A stretch of DNA of 64,000 nucleotides from Chondrus crispus (GCF_000350225.1 NW_005179194.1:58263-122262), one strand, 5' to 3'. Positions 1 to 12,600 are shown, counted from the stretch's first letter. Numbers and translations are program-made. The notes: a model not told the origin generated them from the letters alone.

Positions 1-1179
1 CGCCGTATTCGGTCTGACACGGGTTATTTTGTGGCCTACCAGATGTTGGAGGCGCGTGAAATCTCGAGGTCCCATTACGCGAATCGTTATCAACGTATTC
101 CGTCGTGGTGGAGTCAATTTGAGGTCTGGCAAGGCTTTTGGGCTGAGCTCGGCCCCGTGTACACGTATTAAAGAAGGTATTTACGTGATCCTCGACACGG
201 CCTTTGGGTAGTCTTCCTCACAGAGTGGTGTACCAAAGTGGCAGTGACCCTCCTGTGGGAGACCTACGACTGCTGGAGGTTGTGGTACTTGCCTCCCCAG
301 CTCATCAGCCTCATGCGACGCCTCGAATATTCGGTTCCCCTGGGCGGTGCTGATGGAGACGCCGAACTGCATTCTCTCCTCGATAAAATAGAGGAGGTCG
401 ATTGGGACTTGATTCCGCGTCAAAATTCCTCTCGTTCCTTCGTCCGGCAACGCCCCTCCTTCTCTCCTGGTCGTGCTCATCGTGGTGCGGGGGACTACGC
501 TTGATTTAACCCCTGGACGGGATCGCAATGTTCTTGCGACGAGGCGCGTCTGAGTCGGCAGTATGGGAGTCAGACTCCCGTTCCGGTTGAATTGCCCGTC
601 TTCCTTGCGGATCCCCGCGAGCGCGACCTCTGTCCCCGGGAGCCTTTGCGTTCTCGCCCTGTGCTACCGGTCTCACCGACTTCACTCCCTGTCGATCCGG
701 CCGGCCCCACTCTCCCCGTGAACGCTTCGATAAGGGCGACGACAGCCCCCGAGTGTAAGGAGGTCAAACCCCCTTTGCGGTCTCATTCACTTCCAGTGGC
801 CAGGTGTCAACCTCTATCAGAGACGAGAGAGGTCCCCTCGTCAGCTAGCCGGACTGAAAGTCTGTCCGTGCGCGCAGCTCCAGAAAGGAAGGAAAATTCT
901 TTGTCCCTTACCCCCTCGGTTCCTCCTGCACCGTCTTCCCCTGTGCACGTCCCGACTCGTCCCCCTTCTCCTGCGTCTGTTCCAGTTGCCGCCCCCTTGT
1001 CACCAATCGTCGACGCAGTCCAACCGACCAGGGGAGGTTCGACCGCCCCGTCCTCTCCAGAGGTTATCAAAATGAACGACGGCGCCGCCAGCGTCTATCG
1101 CACATTGCTCCGTGCTCTCGTAATAAACGAGGGGGCTCTTCGAGGAGCGTCCCCCGTTGACCTGCGCTTACTGGCGTAG
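1..1179 (+). pseudogene. aORF-A: antisense accessory protein of element A, C-terminal part
   Basis: One reading frame runs from base 1 to the TAG at 1,177, broken only by TAA at 169-171 and TGA at 502-504. It is antisense to gag-pol of A and on the 3' side of integrase. The first part matches the accessory protein of element E: YQRIPSWWSQFEV here against YVNPPHWWADVEV there, then a hydrophobic W-rich segment, then GDYA-stop-FNPW against GDWVAFDPVEW. A proline/serine-rich linker (about codons 195-355) follows, then a short C-terminal segment LLRALVINEGAL. The N terminus lies off the window. I do not recognise the family; no catalytic motif, signal peptide or convincing membrane span is visible. 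The two stops suggest decay. Confidence 0.6.
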
Positions 1180-4100
1180 CTTGTCGCCTCACTTCGGAAG
1201 GAAAAAACCCTTGGGTGAATCGTCCCATTGACCTATTGCCGATGGTCGCGTCCTGCCGATCCATGTTCGGATCATTGTCCTCTGAGAGTTTCGTCTCATC
1301 ATCGACACTTCCCTTCGTTCCACCGAAAATAAATTGCATTTCCTTCTCCTATCAACTTCCTCCTCTTGTCGCATTTTTCTTCTCTTTATCCAACACGTAC
1401 GTCATCTTTCTCCTCATTTTCCTTTTCCTCCTCTTATTTGTTGCTTTCTTGATGCGCCCCCGTCACTGCAGTCGAACCCTCTTAGTCCCCCTTTTTCTCC
1501 TCTTTTCCTCAGTACCTTCTCTTTAATTTTTCATTCAATTTTCGTCCTCTTCCTCCTGGTTCGCGCCGAGTCGAGTACTCCGGGGTACCGACTTCTTCAT
1601 CTCTTTCCCCCATGCCACACTATCGCAGCATCCTCAACGGGCCGCGATCCTGATTACCTCTCCCCAATTTGTCTACGCGGGACCTCGTCGAGTCGAGTCT
1701 CCTAATTAGCAGGCGACCGCGAGACTTCTCTGTTGCGCGTTCTTCTGTCTCTCTTTCGCCGTGCGTTGTCCCTTACCCTCAGCACTTCATCATTGTTATT
1801 GTATCGTGCTGCGAGCTCGTCTTTCCCTCGGGTAACGCCACTCTTCCTGTTGTCAGTCCATCTTTCCCCTCCTGGCGCCTTCCATAACATGTTAGCGCAG
1901 GCTGTGTAACAACGCTCTTCGAAGGACATCAGCGCCTCCATGACTTGTCCTCAATTTCGAACGACCCGCAACTGGGGTATCCCAATTTGGAACCTTATAA
2001 GGAACTCATCCTAAAGCGCGGCGGGGTAATCATCCACGTAGTCGCTTCCCGCTTTTCCTTAGTCTGCGACCGCCTCTTACTTGGCATCTGCAAATAACAA
2101 TCTGAAATACTCGGCGAGCATTGGTCTCATTCGCAAACAACAATATTTCTCTATCGCCAATCGAGTCCCTGGCCTATTTCAGCGGAAATGACCTCCAAAA
2201 AAATTCATCCCCTTAATTCACTTCCCTAGGTCAAAGAGCGATGGCAATTTCGTTGCATTCGCAGCGATGGCGTCTCCTACACCTCCCCTTCTCTTGTGCC
2301 ATACACTGGGAAAGATTTGTTTTCGTCCACAGCCTCGACCTCTTTGAGGCGGCCCTTCATGCGAGACGTATCGTGTCCATGTACGCTGTGTCCCGGTTCG
2401 GGTCAACGTTCAAACAAGATCGGGTCGGAATTTGTTGAAGCGTCTTCGTCTGGAGACTGACAACGCGATACGCTCCTTCTCCTCTGGATGCTTCGTCACG
2501 CTTCGCTGTCTTCACAAAAAGAACGAACATGCAGCGGAACGAAAGAACAGTAGAAAAAAAGAAAGGGGGACAACGAACAGAAACTAAGGGGTCGGGGAGA
2601 TCGCTGCAGTCTGTCTCTCAGGGTAAGAACAGGGCGTGAGCTTAGGCGTGATCAGGCGCTACAGGCAACAGATGGTTCGTCGACAATAAGCTCGTTGGTT
2701 ATCACTTTGCTCCATAGGAGTGGCCCTCGTTGACCTTCCGGTGCCTCCATGGGCACGGGGCTTATTAGATGGCCGCTTGATAACCCCGTTTGCGAGAGTC
2801 GGTGACCGAATCAAAAAGGCGTAGGTCTCTATGGTTCTAAAATGCGTTCAGCCCTGAACGCTTTCAATTCGACTCGGACGTCCCTTGCGTCGCATCATCT
2901 CATGTTCCGACGGTACCAGACACGACGTCCACGTGTGACATGATAGCGCACCTGGGACTCCGACTCGATTTCGACTGACTCACGATCGATCCCCTTTCGC
3001 TTTCCTCTCATTTTGCTAAAACTGACCTTCCTCTCCTCAAGCGACTTTCGAGGCCTTGGTTATTGCTCCGGTCATCGTCCTTTTCCTTCTCTTTCTCGAT
3101 GCGAAGCTCGCGCTGTTGCTTCTGCTTTTTCTAGGTCGTACAGAGAACAATTCGACTCGAGACTCGAACAGCAGGTGAGATAGGACAGGTTTGTCTGCGC
3201 ACGTCCTTTACAGTCCAACTTCGCAGTGTCCATCTTGAAGAACCGTTTTTCGTCAAACCGTCATCGGACCCTCCGCACACAAGGGCATTATCACTATTTT
3301 TTTCTCAACGGAGACCGGCCTCTCGATGAATTTCCCCGTAGTTGCGATACCGTCCCGGTAGTGAAAACTCGCTCACTGTATTCTTCGATCCTCGTTAGTG
3401 AGTGCCGGTCGGGTGGCTCGCGGATGACTCATTCAATGATCTTCTGTCGGTCAGACTCTCTTTCGTCCCACTCGTGTGTTACCTATCCTCAAGACAAGCT
3501 TCTGAAATTTCGCAACTTCTCGCCCCTGGTAGCACTACAACAAACTCGCTCTTCTTCTTGACTCGATACACGCATGATAAATTAATTGCGACCGACGATT
3601 CGCCTGTCTGCCTAGATCAGGACTCGACCCGTGCGCGTCACACGACTTGTTCGTCGGTTCCCGCGGCGCGGAGTCCGGCTTCCTACGTACAGTAACCCAA
3701 AAAAACAAAAAAAGAAACGCAACCAAAACAAGAACACGGAAGAGAAAAGACTGGAGGTTATTGTAGCGAACGTGTCAGTGTTTCGTCGGCAATATGGCGA
3801 CGTGGGTGTGGACGTCGATGTCTCTTGGTCCTGCGCAATTCGCCTAAACCGGTACCGCTGGTGATGGTATTATAATATAGAGGAGGGACTACCTCGATCG
3901 AGTGACGAGGTCGTGCCGCTGGACACGAGTCACACTCCTGGAAGCGTGCGGTGGCGTCTGTTTTCGCCTATCTGCGAGCTTCTCGTCCCACTTTGTCACA
4001 GGGGGTTCCCTTTTCGTGTCTTCTTATCAACATAAGTTGCGCGTGTTCTCTGCTGCGACCGCCCGATAACGGCCCCTTCGTGACGAAACTTCTTGCTCGT

Positions 4101-4689
4101 CGGGCATGTTGTATGGAGAAAAATCGAGGGTGCGATCGGGGTCGAGTTCGAAGCGAAGGGTTGGGGTCGTGATTTCTTTCTTGGCTCGCGCCTTCTCGTG
4201 CGGCTTATCAACCGTACCGCCGGACGGGCTTGGGCGCTTATGCCTTCGGCTGCAACACTCGAAAACCACTCCTCGTGCGACCAACAAGTACCACATTTCC
4301 CCTCAATTTTGATTAAATTTTGGAAGACTGACCATTGTTCGATTTTCGACTTTCACCTCCATTCACGCAGCTCTCTGTCGACATCTCTATTTTTTGATTA
4401 AATCACGCCCCATGAGGGCGGATCATCGATCCAGGCGTCACTTCGCGTGCGCGCGGCGGCCGCGTGTGATCGTATCCAAGGAGGTAAATTACCTCAGCCT
4501 GACACTACAGTGGCGCTTCAATTTTTCAGTGGGGCGGCGCACGTCTCCCCATTCATGTGCGGAACCCGAAGTAAGATTTCCTGACTTATTGCACTCCCCC
4601 CTTCTCAATTTCTTGACCTAGGGACGCTCTCCGTTCTACAGGTTGCAGGCCGTCGCACTGACTTCCACGTGTGCGTCTCCTCATAGGAA
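1180..4689. other. Spacer of element A without a recognisable gene
   Basis: This 3.5-kb stretch separates the accessory gene from the integrase end. Only short unrelated ORFs occur on either strand. A pyrimidine-rich tract lies at about 1,310-1,560 and an A-rich run at about 3,694-3,740. Element B has a comparable 2.8-kb spacer in the same place. Confidence 0.5.
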
Positions 4690-5139
4690 CTATCCTGCTT
4701 GTGCGTGCGCGACTTGCGGTGGCAGCTGTAGTTTTATCTGTCCGAAGTATGCTACAACTGTGCTGCGCGGTAGGTGTTCGAATGGCTCCCACGTCGCGTC
4801 CTCGGGCGTATAGCCGTACCATTTCACCCGGAGAATTAAGTTCTCCTTGTCGTAGCCGTGGTCCACGATCTTGTCGATCACATATTCCTGACTCTCGCCT
4901 CCTTCTTCCTGCGTGTCCAACCGTCCTTCCCCCTTCCGAAGAGCCAGCGGCTCATCCTCACCCTGCTCTTCCGAACCTCCCATCTCGTGTAGATCGATTG
5001 GGGTGCCCGCAGCTTCCTGATTTACCAACGATCCGTCATCCGTCCTGTCCTTCGCTTGCGCGGCGAGTTCTTCTCGTTCTGCTTCTCGGTTGAGGAATTG
5101 TAGCGCTTGTCGTAGCCCGAATATCGGCTTGTAGTCCAT
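4690..5139 (-). pseudogene. Element A: chromodomain at the integrase C terminus
   Basis: This frame carries an acidic linker and then a canonical chromodomain: EYVIDKIVDHGYDKENLILR followed by VKWYGYTPEDATWEP and a terminal helix. Chromodomains at the end of gypsy integrases bind modified histones and bias integration into heterochromatin. It overlaps the integrase frame by about 120 bases, so a frameshift near 5,100 separates chromodomain from integrase in this copy. The stop at 4,690 marks the 3' end of pol. Confidence 0.85.
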
Positions 5140-6739
5140 GGGACTAGGGCCAATTCGACTCGATCTCGCGACAAGCGCTCTTCTTGGTCGCCGATGGCAA
5201 TGACGACCGTATTCCCAGTTGACTCCTTCACTTGATACGGACCCGTAGCCACTTGTGCCAACTTATGTTTCGGCTCGGTGGCCGTGCCTTGCTCTTTCCG
5301 AAGGAATACGTATGACCCTGAAGGGATGTCATACTTCGGCTTGCGGAGCCTTGCGTCGAAATTTCGCTTGTAGCGCGCTTGTTCTTTCCGCAAGCTCTTA
5401 CCAGCGCCTTTCATCAGGCTTTCCAACCACGACTGCCATTTCAGGTAGTACGCTCGATTCGAGCTAAATCCTTCCAAACTTGGCTGTGCTTGTAACGCAA
5501 TGCTTCTCGGCGCCCGAGCTAACACCAGCTCGAAGGGCGCGATGTTCGTAGTTCGATGAACTTGCGTGTTGTATGCGAACGTCACGGCTTCGCTAAATAG
5601 GTCCCAGTCCTTGGGATGCTCTCCAACATATTTTCGCAACGGTGAAGTCAGCGTGCGGTTAAACCTCTCAACTTGGCCGTTGGCTTGCGGGTGGTACGTA
5701 GTCGTGAACACATTGCGTATGCCGAGAATTCGACAGACGTTCTGAAAGAACCGAGCCGTGAACTGTGTTCCATTGTCGGACAGCAGCTTGAACGGGGGTC
5801 CGTACACGAATACCCAATGGTGAACGAAGGCTTGTACGATGTGCGCAGCTAATATCTTCTTCAACGGTACGGTTCGTACCAGTTTCGAGTATCGATCGCT
5901 GATCACGAGAATATACCGATTTCCTCGTTTAGTTGTAATTACCTCGCCGAGGATGTCGATAGTGACAAACTCCAGCGGAGCTTTGGGCGTGAACAGCTTC
6001 ACTTCCTTTGTGTTTTTTCTTAACTTCACCCTTTCCCGCGCACATGCGGCGCAATTCTTCGCGACTGCGTAGCAGTCGAGGGCCATCGTAGGCCAATAAA
6101 AATATCTTCTCAATGTCTTGTAAAGTTTCCTGCCTCCCGGGTGGCCTGCCAATTTGGCGTAGTGGCTCAACCCTAGGACGCGGTCCCTTAGCGATTGTGG
6201 TATCACCACTTGTACAAACTCCGCCGCGGTACGGCATAGAGTTCCTTCGAGTTCCTCGGTCTCCATGCTGAACGTTCTCACCTTTCCGGTGTCCATTTCT
6301 TCCTTGATGCGGTTGCAGAAGGGGTCGACGGCTTGCTCGCGAATGAGCTCCTCCGGAGTGACAGCTTGGAATTGATCGAGGCGCTCAGGGGCGGTCCCCC
6401 CCTCAAGAGCGAGGATGTCGTCTAACGCGTCAAAACTGTCCTCTTCTTCCACTGTACCCTCGGCCGGTTCGGCCATAAAGCATGGGATTTCGTCGTCGAT
6501 TTCGTCGACGGTTTCTCCAGCGGTCCGTAGTCTTGACAGGGCATCAGCTTGGCTGTTAGCCTTGTCCTTCTTGTACTTGATTTCGAAATCGAATTCCGAG
6601 AGGCGGAGCCTCCATCGGATTAATCTCCCGCTGGGGTCGGTTACGTTCATCAACCACCTCAATGAGGCATGGTCGGTATGCACAATGAAGTGCTCGCCAT
6701 ATAGATATGGTCTTAAAGTCTGTACGGCCCAAATTACCG
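5022..6739 (-). pseudogene. Element A: RNase H end and integrase
   Basis: The frame opens within RNase H (HTDHASLRWLM, then ADALSRLRT). It continues into integrase with an HHCC zinc finger (HYAKLAGHPGG to CAACARE) and a complete D-D-E core: VTIDILGEV, SDNGTQF and HPQANGQVERFNRT. Integrase inserts the cDNA into chromosomes. It is separated from the RT frame by a single-base indel near 6,743: RT ends in SVSEKNV-stop where SVSEKECLAVIWAVQTL would be expected, consistent with a base lost beside an A run. The frame ends at 5,022, before the chromodomain. Confidence 0.88.
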
Positions 6740-8206
6740 CTAGACATTTTTTTCTGATACAGAATAGTTTCTCTCGGCTGCGGCTAACGTTCTTGAAAAG
6801 AACCCGATGGGTTTACGTTGCGCATCCGGATGCGTTTGAAATAATGCAGCGCCGATTTGATAGTCGCTTGCATCGGTGTATACCGAGTATGGTAGGTCCT
6901 TCTTCGGCAGCGCCAACACCGGTGGCGCCAAGATAGCGTCTTTCAGCTTGTGAAAGGTTTTTCCGCATGGTTCGTCGAATCCTTCCAACTGGACCGGTTG
7001 TCCCTTCTTCAATAGTTGGTTTAGAGGATGCACAATTTTCGCATAATGCGGAACGAATCTGCGGTAGACATTACAAAGTCCCAAGAAGCTCCTGAGCTGG
7101 GTCTGCGTTTGAGGGTACCTCACTTGTTCAAACGCGGCGGTTCGCGCGGCGTCAACTTCCAATGTGCCTGGCCGAACGACATGGCCCAGGTACTTGATCT
7201 TTTCGACGAAAAATTCGCACTTGCGAAGCTTGAGCTCCACACCTGCCTTTTCCAATACAGACAGTATTTCGTCAACGTGGACGACGTGCTCCTCCCAGGA
7301 TTTGCTGAAGATGATGATATCATCTAGATATACCAGACAGCATTTCCAGCGGAACGGAGAGAGCAGAATATCCATGGCTCTCTGAAACGTCGCTGGCGCG
7401 TTAGTTAGCCCGAAGGGCATTCTAGAAAAACGGTAGAGACCTGAGTGACACGAAAAAGCTGTCTTGTCGCGGTCCTCTTCCGGAATAGGCATCTGCCAAT
7501 ACCTTGAAATCGCGTCCAACGCGGAAAAGACCTTGGTGTCTCCCAACGAGTCCAGACACTCATCCATGCGCGGCAAAGGGTACGTGTCCTTCACCGGTAC
7601 CGCGTTTAACCTGCGGTAGTCTACGCAAAAGCGCATCGATCCGTCCGGCTTGGGCACTAATAAAACGGGCGACGCCCATTCTGACTGTGCTGGCTCGATG
7701 ACTCCTGCTTCTAACATCTTCTGTACTTCTGCGTCCTCGACCTCTCGAGCCTTTGGACCGCCTCGGTAGGGAGCTTGTGCAATTGGCCTTCTATCCGGGG
7801 CCAGTTCAATCCGGTGGACCGTGGTGTTGATCTCACCAAGGGTCCCATCCCACATGCGGGAATATTTTTTTAACATCCGACGGAATATTTCGCGCAGCCG
7901 GTCCGGCACGTGGCTCAGGTCGAGCTCCTCCACGTCCGGCGGGGGAGGCTCAATCCGCCGCTCCGGCTTCGTAGTTGCCGTCGCGGAGAGCCCTTCCTCC
8001 CGTTCTCCTTGCTGGTCCTCGCGATCTTGTTCCGACAGTTCGCACCTTCGCTCGCCCGTAGGCGGCGGTGTGGAATTTGTAAATTTTTCCTCGTCTCTTT
8101 CTTGAATTCCAAGTACCTCACCAATGGTGGAATTACTCTTGAATACGGCCCTCGGTGCGGTAGTAGTTCCGCCACCACTTGGCCTTTTTGAACCCTGACA
8201 GGGCAA
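6740..8206 (-). pseudogene. Element A: reverse transcriptase and start of RNase H
   Basis: A 488-codon frame with the full gypsy RT signature: GVIEPAQSEWASPVLLV, RFCVDYRRLNAV, SRMPFGLTNAPATFQR, the YLDD active-site box, and KIKYLGHVV in the thumb. The RNase H start follows (YSVYTDASDYQIGAALFQ). RT-RNase H copies the genomic RNA into cDNA. Upstream, a frame from 8,400 carries the protease-RT linker (PVRVQKGQVVAELLPHR); a frameshift near 8,160 joins it to this one. No catalytic residue appears lost inside the RT. Confidence 0.9.
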
Positions 8207-8396
8207 TTTCTAAAATTCGCTACAAGCAATCTAAAAGGTTTGTCAGGCTCAACCTGAACTACACCGTTGGTGCTTACCAGTCCGTGCTTGTCGTATAGGG
8301 GTTCGTAGGGTTGAGCGACGACCAAGCCAGTCCTCTTCGAGGTGCATTCGACTACGTGTTGCGTCCCTGGCTCAATGGTCGTGGCTCTTGCCACCT

Positions 8397-9068
8397 TCAC
8401 CCTGGGGGAACTCGCTCCCCTTTTGCATCAGTTTCGCCCCCTCCGGGGACCAGATGCTTCTTCGATTTTCTCGCCGAGAACCGCCTTACGATCGGAACTT
8501 CCGAGAAATCCGCCAACTCAACTGTCCTCTTCCGTGGGTAGATAGCCTCCACGAACCTATCGCAATAGTCCGCTCTTAGAAGCAGCGGTACCGCGAGCTT
8601 CTCGCACACAATAAATTCGGCAGCAGCCACAAATCGTCCAAGTCTCACGGGCATCTTGATGGTTCCGAGAGTCTGGAGTGGCCTGTTGTTCGCGTCGCCA
8701 ATGTCTTGGGTCGGTCCGTAGGACACTAGAGATTCCATTCCAGCCGGGAGTTACGATTTTCGCACAAGGTTCGGTCCCGCGCCGGTGTCTAATACAGACA
8801 ACACCCGGCTCATCAATCCGACTGTTAGTCCAATGTCCGCGTAAACTTTGTAGTTTTTTCGCGCAAGAACCAAAATCTTCTCGGGACACTCCCTTCGCTT
8901 AACCCTGTACCAGGGTCTTCGAACTTCTTCCAGCGGATGATCTCGGGCTCGGCTCAAAATTTTCTTGACTTGAGCTGACCCTTTGGGCTTATCCACCAAT
9001 CCAACAACCTCCTCATCGGGGTCTGATTTTTCCCTTAGAGACGGGGAGCGGGGCCGAGCCCCGGACAC
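8397..9068 (-). pseudogene. Element A: aspartic protease
   Basis: The active-site motif SVLDTGAGPNLVRKS is clear and is followed, after an in-frame TAA at 8,751-8,753, by LVSYGPTQDIGDANNRPLQT and the typical C-terminal flap region ending near AVPLLLRADY. Retroviral-type aspartic proteases cut Gag-Pol into mature proteins. The corresponding position in element B reads NLVRKADLPPD, so the stop in A lies two residues beyond the shared NLVRK. A frameshift near 8,398 separates this frame from the linker leading to RT. Confidence 0.75.
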
Positions 9069-11393
9069 AGTACGTCGACCCTGTGCCTCTCGCGGGTCAT
9101 GCGAGATTCCCCTCTCTCGTTTTCCTGCCGCTGCGGGTTCCTTCTCACGTCCGACGACGCGGGGCCCGCGGCGGGCCCTCTGAAGGGTTCGTTCGGCCTC
9201 GGCGTTGAAGCACTAGGCGTGCTCGCCGTCTGCGAATCGAACCAATTCTTGACCTTCAGGTAACTCGTCGATGGTACCGCTAACCTCTCCATCGGAGACA
9301 ACGCCTCATAATTTTCCAAAACTCGGTGCATTTCCCGGAGGGAAAGAATGCACGTTGGCGCGGCGTTCCCCTTTTCGTAACAATGATACCATACCAGTCC
9401 GTGCGTCTTGACGGGATTGGGCGGCCTAGGTCCTCCACGGGCTGGCGGCCTTCTTTGGTGTCGCAGCCTTCCCATCTAGCCTGGTCTTCGGAACGTCGTA
9501 CCCTTGTCTTCCATCGGAATGCGCGGCGCCGGCGTGTGGCCGCGCCCCCGAAACATCATCACAGGATCCGTGGGCTCTGAAAACGACGCCGTCGTGTATG
9601 CGGGCGTCGGTAAAGTTGACGACCCGCTGTCCCCGTAGTCCTCGTGTCCGTAGCCCTCCGATGGCTCAATAAACTCGCCTTCGGCTACCAATGCTCCTTC
9701 ATAATGATGTTCGCTGCTTCCGTGCGCACCGCGCTCATCTGACGCGGAGATTGACTCCGCTAAGTGGACGGCGGCGTGAACTTTACGACCGGGATAAGAA
9801 GCCCTCGGCTTCTTACCCGCCCTGATCTTCGACGGCGTCTGAATCGTGACCTTCTTAGTCTTCTTGTCCTTAGCGCGGCTCGCCGAGCCATGCACCTTCG
9901 CGTAATTAACTAGTCTCAAAAACGAAACGTCCCGATTGTCTTGTCGGTATTGCGATACCATCGGCTTGATACTCGAATCGAGTCCTTCAATAAACATCGT
10001 CATTTGTTCTTCCATCGAATATACGTTTCCACATCGATTGCTCGCGTCCGTCAGACGGATATAAAATTCCATCTCGTCTTCAGACGGTCTTTGCTGAACT
10101 TCTCGCAATGCAAGCACGGCTTGACGGATCGCCTCGTCGGTTGCGAAACTCCTCAACAAGCACTGTACGGCCTCCGGCCAAACGGATACCTTTCCGTGAT
10201 GGGACGCGGCCGTCTGAGACACCGAAGTGTACTGTCTCAAGGCGATGCCGCTTAGAAATTCGGGCAACAAGCGGATCGCTTGCCCCTCGTTCATTTCTTG
10301 AGTATCAAACTCTTGAACTAATTTTGCCAAAAAATCCAACACAAGGACCCCGTCGTCACCTGTGAACGTGTTGTACTTCTTCACCTTAGGCGGAATATCT
10401 CTCCTAATTTTTCGCACGGCGGTCCGCCGGGAACTTGACAAATATGTCTGCGGGTTCAGCAAGCGGTACGTTCGGTACGAAAGTAATTTCTTGAAGAGGT
10501 AGTTGGTCGGATTCTACTCCTCAGACTCTTCCCATCGCGGCCCGCGTCGCGTTGCAACGTCCTCTGGCTCAGCGTCCTTGTCTCTCCGCGAGGCGGACGG
10601 AGTGATCCCGCCCCGTCTGGAGGTAATTTTCTTGCCCTGCGAAATTCCTTTTCCTTCCTCTGAACGATGTTCGGAATCGCTGGCATGGTTCGACGAACCG
10701 TCGTCACCATCTTCGGAAAGACCATTCGACTCGGCCATTGAGTCTTGGTCCTCCGGCTCGTCACTACCGTGACTCTTGCTCCGGCGTCGCAGATTCTTCT
10801 TCGAAGTCTTCGACTTGGAACTCCGCTGTACCGCGGCCTTGTCCTTCTTCGATCGACGGTCGACCCGTTGGGAGCGGCTCTTGCCAGGCGACCTGTTCAA
10901 GGTCCTTGAGACGATGAGCGGCGCGGTCAAACCTGTCGTCGATACTGCTTCTAAATTTACCTAAGGACTCCAAAGCTTGATTCGCGTCGCGCCTTGCGTC
11001 CTTGACTGAAATTTTCAACGAAGCTAGGACCTCTGGCTCCAGACCGTCGGTCGCCTCACCTCGCTCCTTCTCGACGAGATCCACTCGAGCCGACAGCTCT
11101 CCTAAAACGATGTGGAACTCGGATGCTTGCAACTCCAGTTGCTTCCGGAGGAGGGCTAATTCAGCCTCGAAATTTTTCGTCATCTCTTGGCGAATTTCCT
11201 CGCCCATCTTCTCGAACCTGTAGGATAGGTTATCCTTGTCGGCTTCAATCCCCGTCGGGGATTCTTGACCTTCGGGATCCGTGGCCGTATTGGCCTGGCT
11301 TTGGGTGCGAGGACCTCGCGGGATCCTCGACGCCCTTGCCGATCCGCTCCTACTCGCCCCGGGACCGACGTCCCCGGGGGCGCTTGTCGACAT
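9035..11393 (-). pseudogene. Element A: gag (capsid and nucleocapsid)
   Basis: Likely start is ATG at 11,393 (MSTSAPGDVGPG). The N-terminal part (to 10,764) is coiled-coil-rich. After a frameshift between about 10,770 and 10,930 a charged linker leads to the retrotransposon Gag domain at 10,462-9,476 (YNTFTGDDGVLVLDFLAKLV onward). The C-terminal frame has a degenerate zinc knuckle, WYHCYEKGNAAPTC, in which the first Cys is Trp and the His is Asn. TAG codons at 10,514-10,516 and 9,476-9,478 interrupt an otherwise continuous frame. Gag forms the virus-like particle that packages the RNA; this copy could not. Confidence 0.78.
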
Positions 11394-11534
11394 CTCTCGT
11401 ACGAGCGAACCTACACAAAAAAAAGTTACAAACAAAAATAAAAAAGAGACTTCGTTACCCAGACCACTTTTGTAGTCCCACTCCAGACCGAGGCTATCGT
11501 CGACACAATTATAGGTCGGGTTTGCTGTAGACAA

Positions 11535-11552
11535 TTCTAGGTCGGGAGACTA
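11535..11552 (-). promoter_or_regulatory. Primer-binding site of element A
   Basis: On the minus strand TAGTCTCCCGACCTAGAA lies four bases inside the 5' LTR. It differs by one base from the site of element B. The plus-strand reading resembles a tRNA 3' end; with the B version it would end in CCA. The tRNA cannot be named from sequence alone. Confidence 0.6.
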
Positions 11553-11556
11553 CTTT

Positions 11557-12600
11557 TGTAGTGCAATGTGCCTGGCAGGCCGCGAACGCAGTCCGACAGT
11601 CAAACAAAAAGGAGAAAAACAACAACAGCAACAACCACTGCCGATGGCACGCGCTACGGAGCGTTCGAGACTCCCTTTCCCCTTGTGTGGGCTTGCGGCC
11701 CACGGTAGCTCAACTCCGACGGGGGGGCTAAGGAAAGATGCCCGGCCCGGGAGGATAATGGTGGTAGAGACTTGTGAAGACTTGAGCGCTCGACGAGTGC
11801 GGGTTGGGCTTGTCTACGAGGATGTAACCGCGATTCGCTGGGTTGTAACGCCAATGCTCGACGAGCGTCTTCAGCACCTTGTGTGGAATTCAAGGTCTTC
11901 GACGGGGGCTTGTTCAGCACCACCCGACGAGATCGTAACCGTGTAGCAACGCTACTACCGACGTGTTGCCCGATGGCTAAAAACACCCTCACCAGCGCGA
12001 TCGCGATCGCGGTAGACGGTACCAACTATTTCTTATACAGTAAGACCTTCGACGGAGGCGTCGTTACAACAGCCTTCCGACGGAACTTGAAACAGTAGCA
12101 GCGCTACACAACGTGTTGCCCGATTGCTAAAACACCTACACCGGATCGGTCGAAACCGACTCCAATGGAACCGACACAATTAAGGGAAAAATAGAGGTAG
12201 AGATAGAAAAGAATAGGGAAATAAAGGAAAAAGGAATGGGACCCCCGAGCGCTGAAGGATGCCGTAGGCTTAGGTAAAAGAGAGCGTCTTGGTAGAGACG
12301 GAATTCGACCAAGGCGATATTCAACTCCGGCAACTCGAGTTACCTTTACTGACTTGGTGGTCAGAGGGCTAAGGTATATATCGCCCCGCCGGAGCCACTA
12401 CAGTAGCTTACGGCGCTAGATCCAAGATCTAATCTAGTGTCAGCAAAACTAATGCCAACTAATTAACTAAATAAAATAAAATAATTAAAAATTAAAACTG
12501 TGCAATTATTCACACGTGTGTCCCCCAACCCGGACTACTTTTCATATCCAAATATTTTCCTTTCTTTTCACCCCCCTTTTCAGGTGCGTATTGCACTACA
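11557..12600 (-). repeat. 5' LTR of element A (1,044 bp)
   Basis: On the minus strand it begins TGTAGTGCAAT and ends ATTGCACTACA, an 11-bp perfect terminal inverted repeat with TG...CA ends. The primer-binding site follows four bases beyond its inner end. A TATA-like run (TATATA, 12,375-12,380) sits in promoter position. The LTR contains an imperfect internal tandem duplication (about 11,895-11,995 and 12,048-12,145), each unit holding ACGTGTTGCCCGAT followed by GCTAAAA. The partner LTR is off the window, so age cannot be estimated. Confidence 0.8.

Larger units (their letters stand above)
1..12600 (-). mobile_element. Ty3/gypsy LTR retrotransposon A (partial, 3' end off the window)
   Basis: Read on the minus strand the order is 5' LTR (11,557-12,600), primer-binding site, gag, protease, RT-RNase H, integrase and chromodomain (ending at 4,690), a non-coding spacer, then an accessory gene on the opposite strand (1-1,179). 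RT-RNase H before integrase and a C-terminal chromodomain identify a chromovirus-like Ty3/gypsy element. The 3' LTR must lie left of base 1. Frameshifts and in-frame stops in gag, protease and pol indicate an inactive copy. It appears to have inserted into an older element whose accessory gene survives at 12,990-13,841. Confidence 0.88.

Noticed and set aside
169..504. Idea that UAA, UAG or UGA is reassigned in this genome because of many in-frame stops
   Set aside because: All three stops occur at unrelated residues, intact genes here (pogo transposase, DIRS RT, copia gag) end at ordinary stops, and frameshifts accompany many cases; decay is simpler.
1215..1526. ORF with strings of L/F suggesting membrane spans in element A
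   Set aside because: It is a translated polypyrimidine tract and has no counterpart in other copies.
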